From: Sulfuricurvum sp.
GTDB lineage: Bacteria > Campylobacterota > Campylobacteria > Campylobacterales > Sulfurimonadaceae
Direction of reading: 5' to 3'
DNA length: 64,000 nt
Assembly: GCA_028710885.1 (NCBI GenBank)
Contig: JAQTTG010000006.1
Location: 1-64,000, forward strand
In this document: positions 17,850 through 26,746 of the stretch, in pieces
How the letters are laid out: each line of letters begins with the position of its first letter
Position numbering within the stretch: the first letter of the stretch is position 1
Made by a program: the position numbers and the translations under genes
Notes under the pieces: model-generated
What the model saw: only the letters and a program-made list of their open reading frames with translations
Databases searched by the model: none
Told to the model about the DNA's origin: nothing

Positions 17850-20800
17850 ATGAAATATATATATATATCCATCTTTGCTCTATTTTCTTTGCTGGTTAAT
17901 GTATTGCAAGCTCAAGAGCGGGTTACAAGTTTAATTACTGGTAAAGTAACCGACACGAATAATCACCCTGTTTCTGGCATGACCATCGAAGTTCAGGAAA
18001 TAGGTACCGGAACAAAAACGGATGCTACTGGTAAATTTGCAATTTCTGTCGCAAAAGGAGATGTCCTGGTGTTTACTAAAGAAGGTTATTTGACCTCATT
18101 TCAGGACGTTATAGTTAGTAAGAATGAGTTAGTGATACATGTAAAACCATCTATTGCGGAAGCCGGGGAAACTGATAACGTGCACATACCTTTTGGTATA
18201 GTAAAAAAACGTGAAATTAATGGTGCAGTTTCAACAATTCAATCTTCCGGTCTATCCCATACACCTTCAAGTTCTTTATTCAATGCGTTGCCAGGACAGA
18301 CCACCGGATTTAATATTTGGCAATCAGGAACATTGCCAGGTCGCGATGATGCAACTTTTGTAATTCGCAATAGAGCCTCTTTTGCAGGAAGTAATGTTCC
18401 GCTTGTATTGGTCGATGGTGTAGCCCGTGATTTTTCGGATATGGATTTGAATGAAATTGAATCGGTTACTGTATTAAAAGATGCAGCCTCACTGGCATGG
18501 TATGGCAATAGGGGAGCAAATGGTGCTCTTTTGGTAACCACAAAACGAGGAAATGCCGAAAAAACGACTTTTTCCTATGATGTACAGTTAGGTTCACAAA
18601 TGCCTACAGCTTTGACAAAACCTGTCGATTCGTATAATTTTGGGAGGCTCTATAATCAGGCATTACAAAACGATGGTTCCCAACCTTTCTATACGCCATC
18701 TCAATTAGACAACTATAAATCAGGAACAGATTTGTATGGATATCCTAACAACAATTTCGTAAAAGATTTCATTAATAATAATGCTTTGGTGCAACGGCAT
18801 GTATTGACAGCTTCGGGTGGCTCTAAAGCTATTCGTTATTTTACTACGCTGAGTTTTTTTGATCAGAATGGGCTTTTTAAAGGTGCACAAACTCCTTTGT
18901 ATAATTCTAACGTTGGTTATCAGCGCTATAATCTGAGAACAAATCTTGATATGCAGGTTACTCCGATGTTAAATGTACAGTTAGACATGGGTGGTAGAGT
19001 CGAAGACCGTAGTCAGCCTGGTGGTGGAAGTGATGCATTTCTTAATTCTGTATTTACAACTCCATCAAATGCTTATGCATTGTTAAATGAGGATGGTTCT
19101 TATGGAGGAACCAGTTCGTTTCAAAACAATCCCTTAGCTCAGTTAAAAAGTAAAGGATACAGTGATGAAGTTACGCGTATATTGATGGGAACTTTGAATG
19201 CAACCCATAAACTTGACTTTATTGCTAAAGGCTTGTCCGCAAATCTTTTTTATACTTTTGATATTCAAGGAGTTTTTACCAGTGGAAGGAGTCAAAATTA
19301 CGAAGTTTATCAACGAAGTGTAGCCGGTTCATTAACCCAATTTGGAACTGCGACTCCACTTGTTTATTTAACATCTGCTTTTTCAAACAATATACGGGCA
19401 AATGAATTATGGACCGGATTTGATTATAAGAATAGTTTTGGAAAACATACGGTAAGTGCTACCGTTCGCTATCAACAGGCCGTAGTATATGCCGCCACAC
19501 AGTTTGAAAACAAACGTCAAGGTGTCTCTGCACGTGGTTCGTATTCATATGATAACCGATATTATCTGGATTTGGTTGCCAGTTACACAGGAGCCGACAA
19601 TTATATGCCAGGCAAGCAATTTGGGTATTTCCCGGCAATGGCATTGGGCTGGGTCATTTCTGAAGAAAAATTTATGAAAAATATAAAATTTATTGATTAC
19701 CTGAAGTTGCGCGGTTCTTATGGAATGGCTGGTAACAATTCAACAGGTGAATCGAGTAAATTTCCATATGCCTATTTATATACTCCTACAACTGGTGGAT
19801 ATACATTTGGATCATCATATACATTTAATCCGGGAGGGGCTGAAGCTACTTATCCTAATCCAAATATCACCTGGGAAAAAGCGTATAAAACAGATATTGG
19901 ATTTGATCTTAAATTATTAAAAAATAGTCTTTCAATATCCGGTACCTATTTTAACGAGGACAGGAAGGATATTCTTACAAACCCGCTTTATCCATCCATT
20001 GTTGGACTGAATTCCTATAACATTAATGATGGACAAACACGACTTCGTGGTTTTGAAGGAACGATAGATTATACAAAGAAAATCGGTGATTTTACGCTTT
20101 ATGTAGGTGCCAACTTTACTTCGGCAAAGAATATCATCCTACGAATTAACGAATCGGCAGGTTTAACCGATTATCAGTTACAAAAGGGACACAATATTGG
20201 GTCGATAAATGGTTATGATAGTCGGTTGATGCTCCTATCTGATGGTATTTTCCAATCGCAAGCAGAAATTGATGCAAGTCCGGTGCAGCGGTTTTCGGGC
20301 AAAGTTGTACCCGGCGATATTAAGTACAGGGATATTAATGGAGACAAGGTAATTGACAACATGGATAGGGTAATGACTGATTATAATGACACTCCTGATG
20401 CTTATTACGGATTCAAATTTGGAGGCATGTACAAAGGCTTCGATTTTTCAATCCTAATGCAAGGAGTAAATGGTCGAACCATCCAGATTCGTTCGTTGGT
20501 GTTGGCAGGTTCTAATAACACTGGGTATATAAATCAGTTTAGTGAAGATGCCTGGACTTCTTCAAATCCAACTGCCCCCTATCCAAGACTTGGTATTTCC
20601 GATAGAGGAAATAATACCGCCAATTCTGATTTCTGGTTAAGATCCGGTGATTATCTACGGTTAAAGTCTATTGAACTTGGCTATACAATCCCTTCTGTGT
20701 TGACTGACAAGGTCCATATTCGGTCATTAAGGTTTTACCTGAATGGTTTTAACTTGTATAATTTCAATAAAACAGGAATGGATATAGACCCGGAACTGAA

Positions 20801-20870
20801 TCTGGCAGGTTTCAATTCTGTGTACCCTTATTCACGAACCATATCAGTCGGTTTAAATCTGAAGTTTTAA
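17850..20870 (+). CDS. SusC/RagA-type TonB-dependent transporter (pair 2)
   Basis: The 1006-residue product has a signal peptide (cleavage after LQAQ, about 22), a carboxypeptidase-regulatory-like domain (30-100), a plug domain (NALPGQTTGFNIWQSG, FVIRNRAS, PLVLVDGVARDFS, AASLAWYGNRGANGAL) and a barrel ending in LNLKF. The segment before the plug reads VHIPFGIVKKREINGAV instead of the usual VVVGYGTQKK form. I read this as a divergent SusC subgroup. It differs strongly from the first SusC, so the pair probably handles a different or longer oligosaccharide. The SusD partner follows after 19 bp. Confidence 0.95.
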   Translation: MKYIYISIFALFSLLVNVLQAQERVTSLITGKVTDTNNHPVSGMTIEVQEIGTGTKTDATGKFAISVAKGDVLVFTKEGYLTSFQDVIVSKNELVIHVKPSIAEAGETDNVHIPFGIVKKREINGAVSTIQSSGLSHTPSSSLFNALPGQTTGFNIWQSGTLPGRDDATFVIRNRASFAGSNVPLVLVDGVARDFSDMDLNEIESVTVLKDAASLAWYGNRGANGALLVTTKRGNAEKTTFSYDVQLGSQMPTALTKPVDSYNFGRLYNQALQNDGSQPFYTPSQLDNYKSGTDLYGYPNNNFVKDFINNNALVQRHVLTASGGSKAIRYFTTLSFFDQNGLFKGAQTPLYNSNVGYQRYNLRTNLDMQVTPMLNVQLDMGGRVEDRSQPGGGSDAFLNSVFTTPSNAYALLNEDGSYGGTSSFQNNPLAQLKSKGYSDEVTRILMGTLNATHKLDFIAKGLSANLFYTFDIQGVFTSGRSQNYEVYQRSVAGSLTQFGTATPLVYLTSAFSNNIRANELWTGFDYKNSFGKHTVSATVRYQQAVVYAATQFENKRQGVSARGSYSYDNRYYLDLVASYTGADNYMPGKQFGYFPAMALGWVISEEKFMKNIKFIDYLKLRGSYGMAGNNSTGESSKFPYAYLYTPTTGGYTFGSSYTFNPGGAEATYPNPNITWEKAYKTDIGFDLKLLKNSLSISGTYFNEDRKDILTNPLYPSIVGLNSYNINDGQTRLRGFEGTIDYTKKIGDFTLYVGANFTSAKNIILRINESAGLTDYQLQKGHNIGSINGYDSRLMLLSDGIFQSQAEIDASPVQRFSGKVVPGDIKYRDINGDKVIDNMDRVMTDYNDTPDAYYGFKFGGMYKGFDFSILMQGVNGRTIQIRSLVLAGSNNTGYINQFSEDAWTSSNPTAPYPRLGISDRGNNTANSDFWLRSGDYLRLKSIELGYTIPSVLTDKVHIRSLRFYLNGFNLYNFNKTGMDIDPELNLAGFNSVYPYSRTISVGLNLKF

Positions 20871-20889
20871 TAATCTTAAAAAAACGAAT

Positions 20890-22518
20890 ATGAAAAAGTT
20901 CTTTTATCTTATATTGATATCAATTTTATTGGGTGTAACTTCATGCAATTATATGAAGTATGACTTTTATGACGGACCAGTTACAGAAGCTCAATTTTGG
21001 AAGTTGAATAATTCTGCCCGTGGCGAGCTGAATCAGGCATATTCTTTTCTTCAGCAGGGATATAACAGTTATGACGGTGCCATGCTGGCTGCCGGTTGTG
21101 ATGAGGCTGTTAATTCCAATTTAAATTCAACCGTGAATATATTTAATAATGGCACGTGGAGTTCACTTCGCACGATGAATGATTTATATGCCTATTATTA
21201 CAGAGGAATCAGGCAGGTCAATGTGTTTCTGACCCATGCGAATACGGCCAACATTATCCCCGCAACTGATATTCCAAGGTTGCGTGGAGAAGCATTCTTT
21301 TTGAGAGCTTACTTTCATTTTGAATTGTTGAAGCGATATGGAGGTGTGATTATTGCTAAAAGAGTCTATAATCCCAATGACACGATTGACCTGCCAAGAA
21401 ATACATTTTCTGAAACTGTTGGGCAGATAGTGATGGATTGTGATTCAGCCTTAGCAATACCTACTTTACCGCTTGCTATCGCCAACTCAGCTTCATCTGA
21501 TTTTGGTCGTGCTACCAAAGCGGCTGCTATGGCCTTGAAATCACGCACATTATTATATGGGGCAAGCCCATTGAATAATCCGAGTAATGATCTTACACTT
21601 TGGCAAAAGGCGGCTGATGCAGCTAAAATGCTTATCGATAGTAAAGCACACAGCTTGTTAGCTAATTATGCTGATGTTTTTAATTATAGCGTGGCGGCTT
21701 TTAATTCAGAAGTAATTTTTGCCACTTCAGCCGATAATCGAAATGATATAGAAACGAACAATGCCCCGATTAGTTTTGCCGGTGCTTTGGGGAGAACCAA
21801 TCCAACCCAGGAATTGGTTGATGCCTACGAAATGAAAAATGGCCTGTTAATAAGTGATCCATTATCCGGATATAGTGCATCAAATCCCTACTTAAACAGG
21901 GACCCAAGGCTTACACTTTCTATTTTTTATAATGGCTCGAAGTATAAATCAACTACAATTGATACCTATGTTGATGGTAAAGATTCCAAAGAAATAAACA
22001 TAAACGGAACGAAGACAGGTTATTATATGGCAAAATTTTTAAGTAGTTCTGCAACATGGAATCAGGCAACAAATACATTAGTTCGCCGGCCATGGGTGAT
22101 ATTCAGGTATGCCGAGATTTTGCTGAACTATGCTGAAGCACAGAATGAAGCAGTTGGTCCTGATCAAAGCGTGTATGACGCGGTTAATCAAATCCGGAAA
22201 CGGGCACGGAGTGGAATCGCAACCGACTTGCCGGCAAATCTGACAAAAGATGAGATGCGTGAGCGTATCCGAAATGAGCGAAGGGTAGAACTGGCTTTTG
22301 AAGAACATCGATTCTACGATGTACGTCGTTGGAAAATTGGTGAACAAACTTTTGGAAAACCAGTTACAGGAATGAAAATTGTGAATTCAGGAACAAATTT
22401 CACTTACGAACCATATACGGTTGAGACAAGAGTTTTCGAGGCAAAAGATTACCGCTTTCCAATCCCTCAATCTGAAATAGACAAGACAACTAAATTAGTT
22501 CAAAATTCAGGGTGGTAA
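20890..22518 (+). CDS. SusD/RagB-type surface glycan-binding lipoprotein (pair 2)
   Basis: The 542-residue product has a lipoprotein signal (LLGVTSC, Cys about 19). SusD signatures are GEAFFLRAYFHFELLKRYGGV, ALKSRTLLYGASPLNN, RYAEILLNYAEAQNE and RNERRVELAFEEHRFYDVRR. It partners the transporter upstream. Its similarity to the first SusD is moderate, so the two pairs are old paralogues and not a recent duplication. Confidence 0.95.
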   Translation: MKKFFYLILISILLGVTSCNYMKYDFYDGPVTEAQFWKLNNSARGELNQAYSFLQQGYNSYDGAMLAAGCDEAVNSNLNSTVNIFNNGTWSSLRTMNDLYAYYYRGIRQVNVFLTHANTANIIPATDIPRLRGEAFFLRAYFHFELLKRYGGVIIAKRVYNPNDTIDLPRNTFSETVGQIVMDCDSALAIPTLPLAIANSASSDFGRATKAAAMALKSRTLLYGASPLNNPSNDLTLWQKAADAAKMLIDSKAHSLLANYADVFNYSVAAFNSEVIFATSADNRNDIETNNAPISFAGALGRTNPTQELVDAYEMKNGLLISDPLSGYSASNPYLNRDPRLTLSIFYNGSKYKSTTIDTYVDGKDSKEININGTKTGYYMAKFLSSSATWNQATNTLVRRPWVIFRYAEILLNYAEAQNEAVGPDQSVYDAVNQIRKRARSGIATDLPANLTKDEMRERIRNERRVELAFEEHRFYDVRRWKIGEQTFGKPVTGMKIVNSGTNFTYEPYTVETRVFEAKDYRFPIPQSEIDKTTKLVQNSGW

Positions 22519-22655
22519 AATCTTTTTTTTAAAATTTGATAATCGAATTAATACTTATAATTTTGATAAGAAACGAGCATAAATACTGATTTTTACCAAA
22601 TGGTATGAAAATCTGTCATGCGAGATCCATGTTACAACTTAAAAAATATTTACAA

Positions 22656-24044
22656 ATGAAAAAAACACTAATAATATTAATATTATCGATTGGCCTAATA
22701 GCTTGTGTGGATAATAGATTTGAGGATTTCAACTATACGGCAGGTTATTTCCCATATCAATATTCGGTATGTACATTTAATTTAAATGACAGTACCAACG
22801 GAAATAGTTATAAGTTCCAGATTCCAGCTATAATGGGTGGAGTTTACAGAAATACCAATGATAGGGTATTCGATATTGAAATAGCAACTGATCTTTGTAC
22901 CAGGGCATTGTTTGCATCAACAATGGATACCATCCATTTGATGCCTTCAACGTATTATACGTTGGGCTCATCTGATAAATTGACAATTCCTGCAGGCAAA
23001 CTTAACGGAAGTATTGACTTGCAATTTACGGATGCGTTCTTTAATGATCCTCTTGCCTGTAAGTTGCATTATGTAATTCCTCTTCGCATTAAAAGTGTAA
23101 CAAGCCTGGATTCTGTTTTGAGAGGCAAATCCACTATGGATAACCCCGATCCCAGAGTTGCGAGTCAATGGTCAATATTACCAAAAGATTATGTTATGAT
23201 TGCGGTAAAATATATAAACAAATATCAAGGAAACTATTTTCACCGAGGAGCAAGTATCATAAAAGACCCAACAGATAAGGTTGTCGAAAATAACGTGTAT
23301 AATCTTAATAATCAGATTTGGAATTTGTTGCCTTTCGGACAAAATAAGGCTTATGTTAATAGTCCACGAAACAGCACGCTCTTGACGGGTAATCAAAAGC
23401 TAAATTTGGCATTCAGTACAACAGGTAGTATTACAATTACCGATTCAATTGGTTCTGTTGTAGGAACAGGAAAGTTTTTAAAAAATGGAGGGAATATAGG
23501 AAGTCAAATACGAGATTTGATTGTACTTTCCTATAAATACCCTGTACAATATACAGCACCTACGCCTGAAAACCCAATAAAAACAGTAGATGATATAGAT
23601 ACTAAAATTAATTATGTAGGGTCTTGGACGGCCAATTCAGATGCCTCTTTTTATGGTGGAACAAGACATTATTCAAACTCAGGATCCTTTACTTACACTT
23701 TTACCGGAGATGGGATTTCGCTCTATTGGAAAACAGGATCTACTTATGGTGCTTTTGATGTTTATCTTGATGATTTGTCTGTACCAGTTAAAACAGATGT
23801 TAGTACTGTAACACCTGCTACACTTTACAAACAAAAGTTATACGAAGTCACAGGATTGCCTTTTAAATCCCATACAATAAAGATTGTTGTAAAAAATGCT
23901 AAAAATACTTATTTCGATTATCTGGTATATACAATACCTCAAATTATTGTTCCAAGTGGATCCTATACTTTCGAAGCAAATGACACTTTAGTTGTAAAAG
24001 ATAAAGTATTTCCAGTGGAAACTTTAACGCCACTTGTTTATTAA
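22656..24044 (+). CDS. Surface glycan-binding lipoprotein (DUF1735-like, SGBP position)
   Basis: I chose ATG 22656 because it gives a clean lipoprotein signal (MKKTLIILILSIGLIAC); the frame is open back to 22605. The 462-residue product sits directly after SusC/SusD, the normal place for a surface glycan-binding protein. Its first part shows the ordered beta-rich character of DUF1735 proteins (Y-rich start, then SSDKLTIPAGKLNGSIDL). The last 130 residues form a jelly-roll-like module (SGSFTYTFTGDGISLYWKTG, FDVYLDD, HTIKIVVK), comparable in style to the C-terminal module of the esterase at 28261. Glycan binding is inferred; the DUF call is from pattern memory. Confidence 0.75.
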   Translation: MKKTLIILILSIGLIACVDNRFEDFNYTAGYFPYQYSVCTFNLNDSTNGNSYKFQIPAIMGGVYRNTNDRVFDIEIATDLCTRALFASTMDTIHLMPSTYYTLGSSDKLTIPAGKLNGSIDLQFTDAFFNDPLACKLHYVIPLRIKSVTSLDSVLRGKSTMDNPDPRVASQWSILPKDYVMIAVKYINKYQGNYFHRGASIIKDPTDKVVENNVYNLNNQIWNLLPFGQNKAYVNSPRNSTLLTGNQKLNLAFSTTGSITITDSIGSVVGTGKFLKNGGNIGSQIRDLIVLSYKYPVQYTAPTPENPIKTVDDIDTKINYVGSWTANSDASFYGGTRHYSNSGSFTYTFTGDGISLYWKTGSTYGAFDVYLDDLSVPVKTDVSTVTPATLYKQKLYEVTGLPFKSHTIKIVVKNAKNTYFDYLVYTIPQIIVPSGSYTFEANDTLVVKDKVFPVETLTPLVY

Positions 24045-24200
24045 ACAAGTTGTTTGGCACTTATAAGTATTTTGCAATAATTGTCAATATTTCAACCTAG
24101 GAAAATAAGCTTAGATATTACTTGATGTAAAAAAATGCTTTACATTAAAACTCAGAATCATTTTTTACAGTTCAAAAATTAAACTTTAATAAAAAAATAT

Positions 24201-25445
24201 ATGACAATGAAAAAAAATCTAATTAGCGTCATAGTAGTCACGGTTCTTATATTTGTAATTGTAAGTTGTAAATCTGAAACGCCAACACCAACGCCAACAC
24301 CAACGCCAACACCCATAGTTGTAGTGACTGGTGATAGTATATTAAAGGTATCCTCAGAAGGCATTTTTATGCGTAACAAGATACCCTATCGGGGAATTGG
24401 TGTTAATTATTTCAACGCTTTTACCCGCACAATTGACAATCAGAACGATAAATCCTATACTGACGGATTTAAATATTTGAGCGACAATAAAATTCCTTTC
24501 GTTCGGTTCTCTGCCAATGGTTTTTATCCTAAAGCTCTTCAATTGTATCAAACAAACAGAACAAGGTATTTTACCTTACTTGATGAGTTTGTGAAAACAG
24601 CTGAAAGGTATAACGTTGGATTAATCCCAGATTTGTTCTTTAATCTTACCGCAGTACCTGATCTGGTAGGAGAACACGTTAATCAATGGGGTAACCCGAA
24701 TAGCAAGACCATTGCTTTTATGCGCACCTATACCCGTGAAATGGTAAGCAGGTATAAAGATTCACCGGCTATTTGGGGTTGGGAATTTGGAAATGAATAT
24801 AATGCATTTGCGGACTATCTGGATCAGGCGATTAATAATTTGCCTAAAGTTGATACTGCTAATGGGACACCAGCTTCAAGAACACTTGAAGACGCCACTA
24901 CCACTGATACTTTTGTTTCTGCGATGAATGAGTTTGCCAAAACTGTAAGACAAAATGATCCGGACAGGGCCATCTTCAGTGGAAATGCGTTCCCTGCTCC
25001 TTATAAGTACCATGCTTACAAATTTAAAAATTGGACACAAGACTCTTCGACCGATTATACCATCTTGCTCGGATTACAGAATCCATCCGTATTTGGAACC
25101 CTGACAATCCATCCTTATCCTTATCAGGAGTTTACTCATTTCTCCGACTTTCAAGCAAGCCTTGCGCAAATGATTCAGGAGTCCATGAGATCTTCAAAGG
25201 AATTGAAGAAAGCATTGTTTGTTGGCGAATTTGGTGCACCCAAAACACTTGGGGCAACCCTTGAAGCCCAGAAATTTCATGACCTTTTGAACGCAATAAT
25301 TGATAACAAAGTTCAACTTGCAGCACTTTGGGTGTTCGATTTTTCTTCTCAGGATGCTACCGACAATGTTACTCCAACCAACAGTCGTAAATATATGTTA
25401 GATGCAATTATAAAAGCAAATGCAGATTTTAGATTGACACAGTGA
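24201..25445 (+). CDS. GH5-like clan A endo-glycosidase lipoprotein, tandem copy 1
   Basis: The 414-residue product has a lipoprotein signal (FVIVSC), a Thr-Pro repeat linker encoded by a 12-bp tandem repeat, and a (beta/alpha)8 barrel of GH5 type. The acid/base is in WGWEFGNEYN (N198-E199) and the nucleophile in VGEFGAP (E343); the TIHPYP motif on strand 6 also fits. The closest families I recall are bacterial mannanase- and cellulase-like GH5 proteins, but the subfamily cannot be set by eye. It is predicted to be surface-anchored and to cut the polymer before SusC/D import. Two paralogues follow immediately. Confidence 0.85.
   Translation: MTMKKNLISVIVVTVLIFVIVSCKSETPTPTPTPTPTPIVVVTGDSILKVSSEGIFMRNKIPYRGIGVNYFNAFTRTIDNQNDKSYTDGFKYLSDNKIPFVRFSANGFYPKALQLYQTNRTRYFTLLDEFVKTAERYNVGLIPDLFFNLTAVPDLVGEHVNQWGNPNSKTIAFMRTYTREMVSRYKDSPAIWGWEFGNEYNAFADYLDQAINNLPKVDTANGTPASRTLEDATTTDTFVSAMNEFAKTVRQNDPDRAIFSGNAFPAPYKYHAYKFKNWTQDSSTDYTILLGLQNPSVFGTLTIHPYPYQEFTHFSDFQASLAQMIQESMRSSKELKKALFVGEFGAPKTLGATLEAQKFHDLLNAIIDNKVQLAALWVFDFSSQDATDNVTPTNSRKYMLDAIIKANADFRLTQ
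24279..24314 (+). repeat. In-frame 12-bp minisatellite encoding a Thr-Pro linker
   Basis: Three consecutive 12-bp units (acgccaacacca, last base varied in the third) encode TPTP repeats between the lipobox and the catalytic barrel. Slippage would change linker length by four residues without a frameshift. The two downstream paralogues lack it. Confidence 0.8.
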
Positions 25446-25478
25446 ATTAAATATAAATGAAATTTAACAATAAATCAA

Positions 25479-26705
25479 ATGAGATTCCATAAAGACATTT
25501 CCAAATTTATAGTATGCTTCGTTCTTTTGATGATTAGTTTTAACTGTAAATCAGAAACAAAAGCAGCGACAATCATTTCTTCAACTAGTATTTCTGGCAC
25601 GTTAACAGTTTCTGCCGATGGTGTTTTCATGCGTAATGGCAAGCCCTATCGGGGAATTGGCGTTAATTATTTCAATGCTTTTACCCGGACAATAGCCAAT
25701 CAAAACGATAAATCCTATTCTGACGGATTTAAATATTTGAGCGACAATAAAATTCCTTTCGTTCGGTTCGCTACCAATGGGTTTTGGCCTAATGATCTTA
25801 AATTGTATCAAACAAACAAAACAAGGTATTTCGTACTGCTGGATGAGTTTGTGAAAACGGCTGAAAAGTATAACGTTGGATTGATACCCGATTTATTCTG
25901 GTTTATTGGCACCGTGCCCGATCTGGTAGGAGAACACATTAATCAATGGGGTAACCCGAATAGCAAGACTATTGCTTTTATGCGCACCTATACCCGTGAA
26001 ATTGTAAGCAGGTATAAAGATTCACCGGCTATTTGGGGTTGGGAATTTGGAAATGAGTATAATTCATTTGCGGACTACCTGGAGCAGTCGATTAAATACT
26101 TGCCTAAAGTTGCTCCGACAAATGGGACACCGTCTTCAAGAACACTTGAAGACGCCACTACGACTGATACTTTTGCATCTGCTATGAAAGAGTTTACCAA
26201 AACGGTACGACAATATGATCCAGATAGGCCCATTTTCAGTGGAAATGCATTCCCTGCTCCGTATAAATACCATGCTTACAAATTTAAAAATTGGATAAAA
26301 GACTCTTCAACTGATTTTACCACCTTGCTCGGATTGCAGAATCCATCCGTATTGGGAACCCTGACAATCCATCCTTATCCATATCATGAATTTACTCATT
26401 TCTCGGACTTTAAAGCAAGCCTTGCACAAATGATTCAGGAGTCCATGAGATCCTCAAAAGAATTGAAGCAAGCGTTGTTTGTTGGAGAATTTGGTGCCCC
26501 CAAAACACTTGGTGCAACCCTTGAAGTCCAGAAATTTCAGGACCTTTTGAACGCAATAATTGATAACAAAGTTCAACTTTCAGCACTTTGGGTGTTCGAT
26601 TTGTCTTCTCAGGATGCTACCGAGAATGTTACCCCAACCAATAGCCGTAAATATATGTTAGATGCAATTATAAAAGCAAATGCAGATTTTAGATTTTCAA
26701 AGTAA
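25479..26705 (+). CDS. GH5-like clan A endo-glycosidase lipoprotein, tandem copy 2
   Basis: The 408-residue product has a lipoprotein signal (ISFNC, Cys about 23) and the same barrel as its neighbours, with acid/base E193 in FGNEYN and nucleophile E337 in VGEFGAP. It lies 33 bp after copy 1. The AT-rich intergenic leaders before copies 2 and 3 are nearly the same, so duplication included the leader. A local difference, FWFIGTVPD in place of FFNLTAVPD and GFWPNDLKL in place of GFYPKALQL, falls in loops near the active site and could alter specificity. Confidence 0.85.
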   Translation: MRFHKDISKFIVCFVLLMISFNCKSETKAATIISSTSISGTLTVSADGVFMRNGKPYRGIGVNYFNAFTRTIANQNDKSYSDGFKYLSDNKIPFVRFATNGFWPNDLKLYQTNKTRYFVLLDEFVKTAEKYNVGLIPDLFWFIGTVPDLVGEHINQWGNPNSKTIAFMRTYTREIVSRYKDSPAIWGWEFGNEYNSFADYLEQSIKYLPKVAPTNGTPSSRTLEDATTTDTFASAMKEFTKTVRQYDPDRPIFSGNAFPAPYKYHAYKFKNWIKDSSTDFTTLLGLQNPSVLGTLTIHPYPYHEFTHFSDFKASLAQMIQESMRSSKELKQALFVGEFGAPKTLGATLEVQKFQDLLNAIIDNKVQLSALWVFDLSSQDATENVTPTNSRKYMLDAIIKANADFRFSK

Positions 26706-26746
26706 AAAGTGAATTAAATATAAATCAATATTAACAATAAAATCAA

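Noticed and set aside
24179-24379. Antisense frame with a Val-Gly repeat opposite the GH5 gene
   Set aside because: It is only the reverse reading of the Thr-Pro minisatellite.
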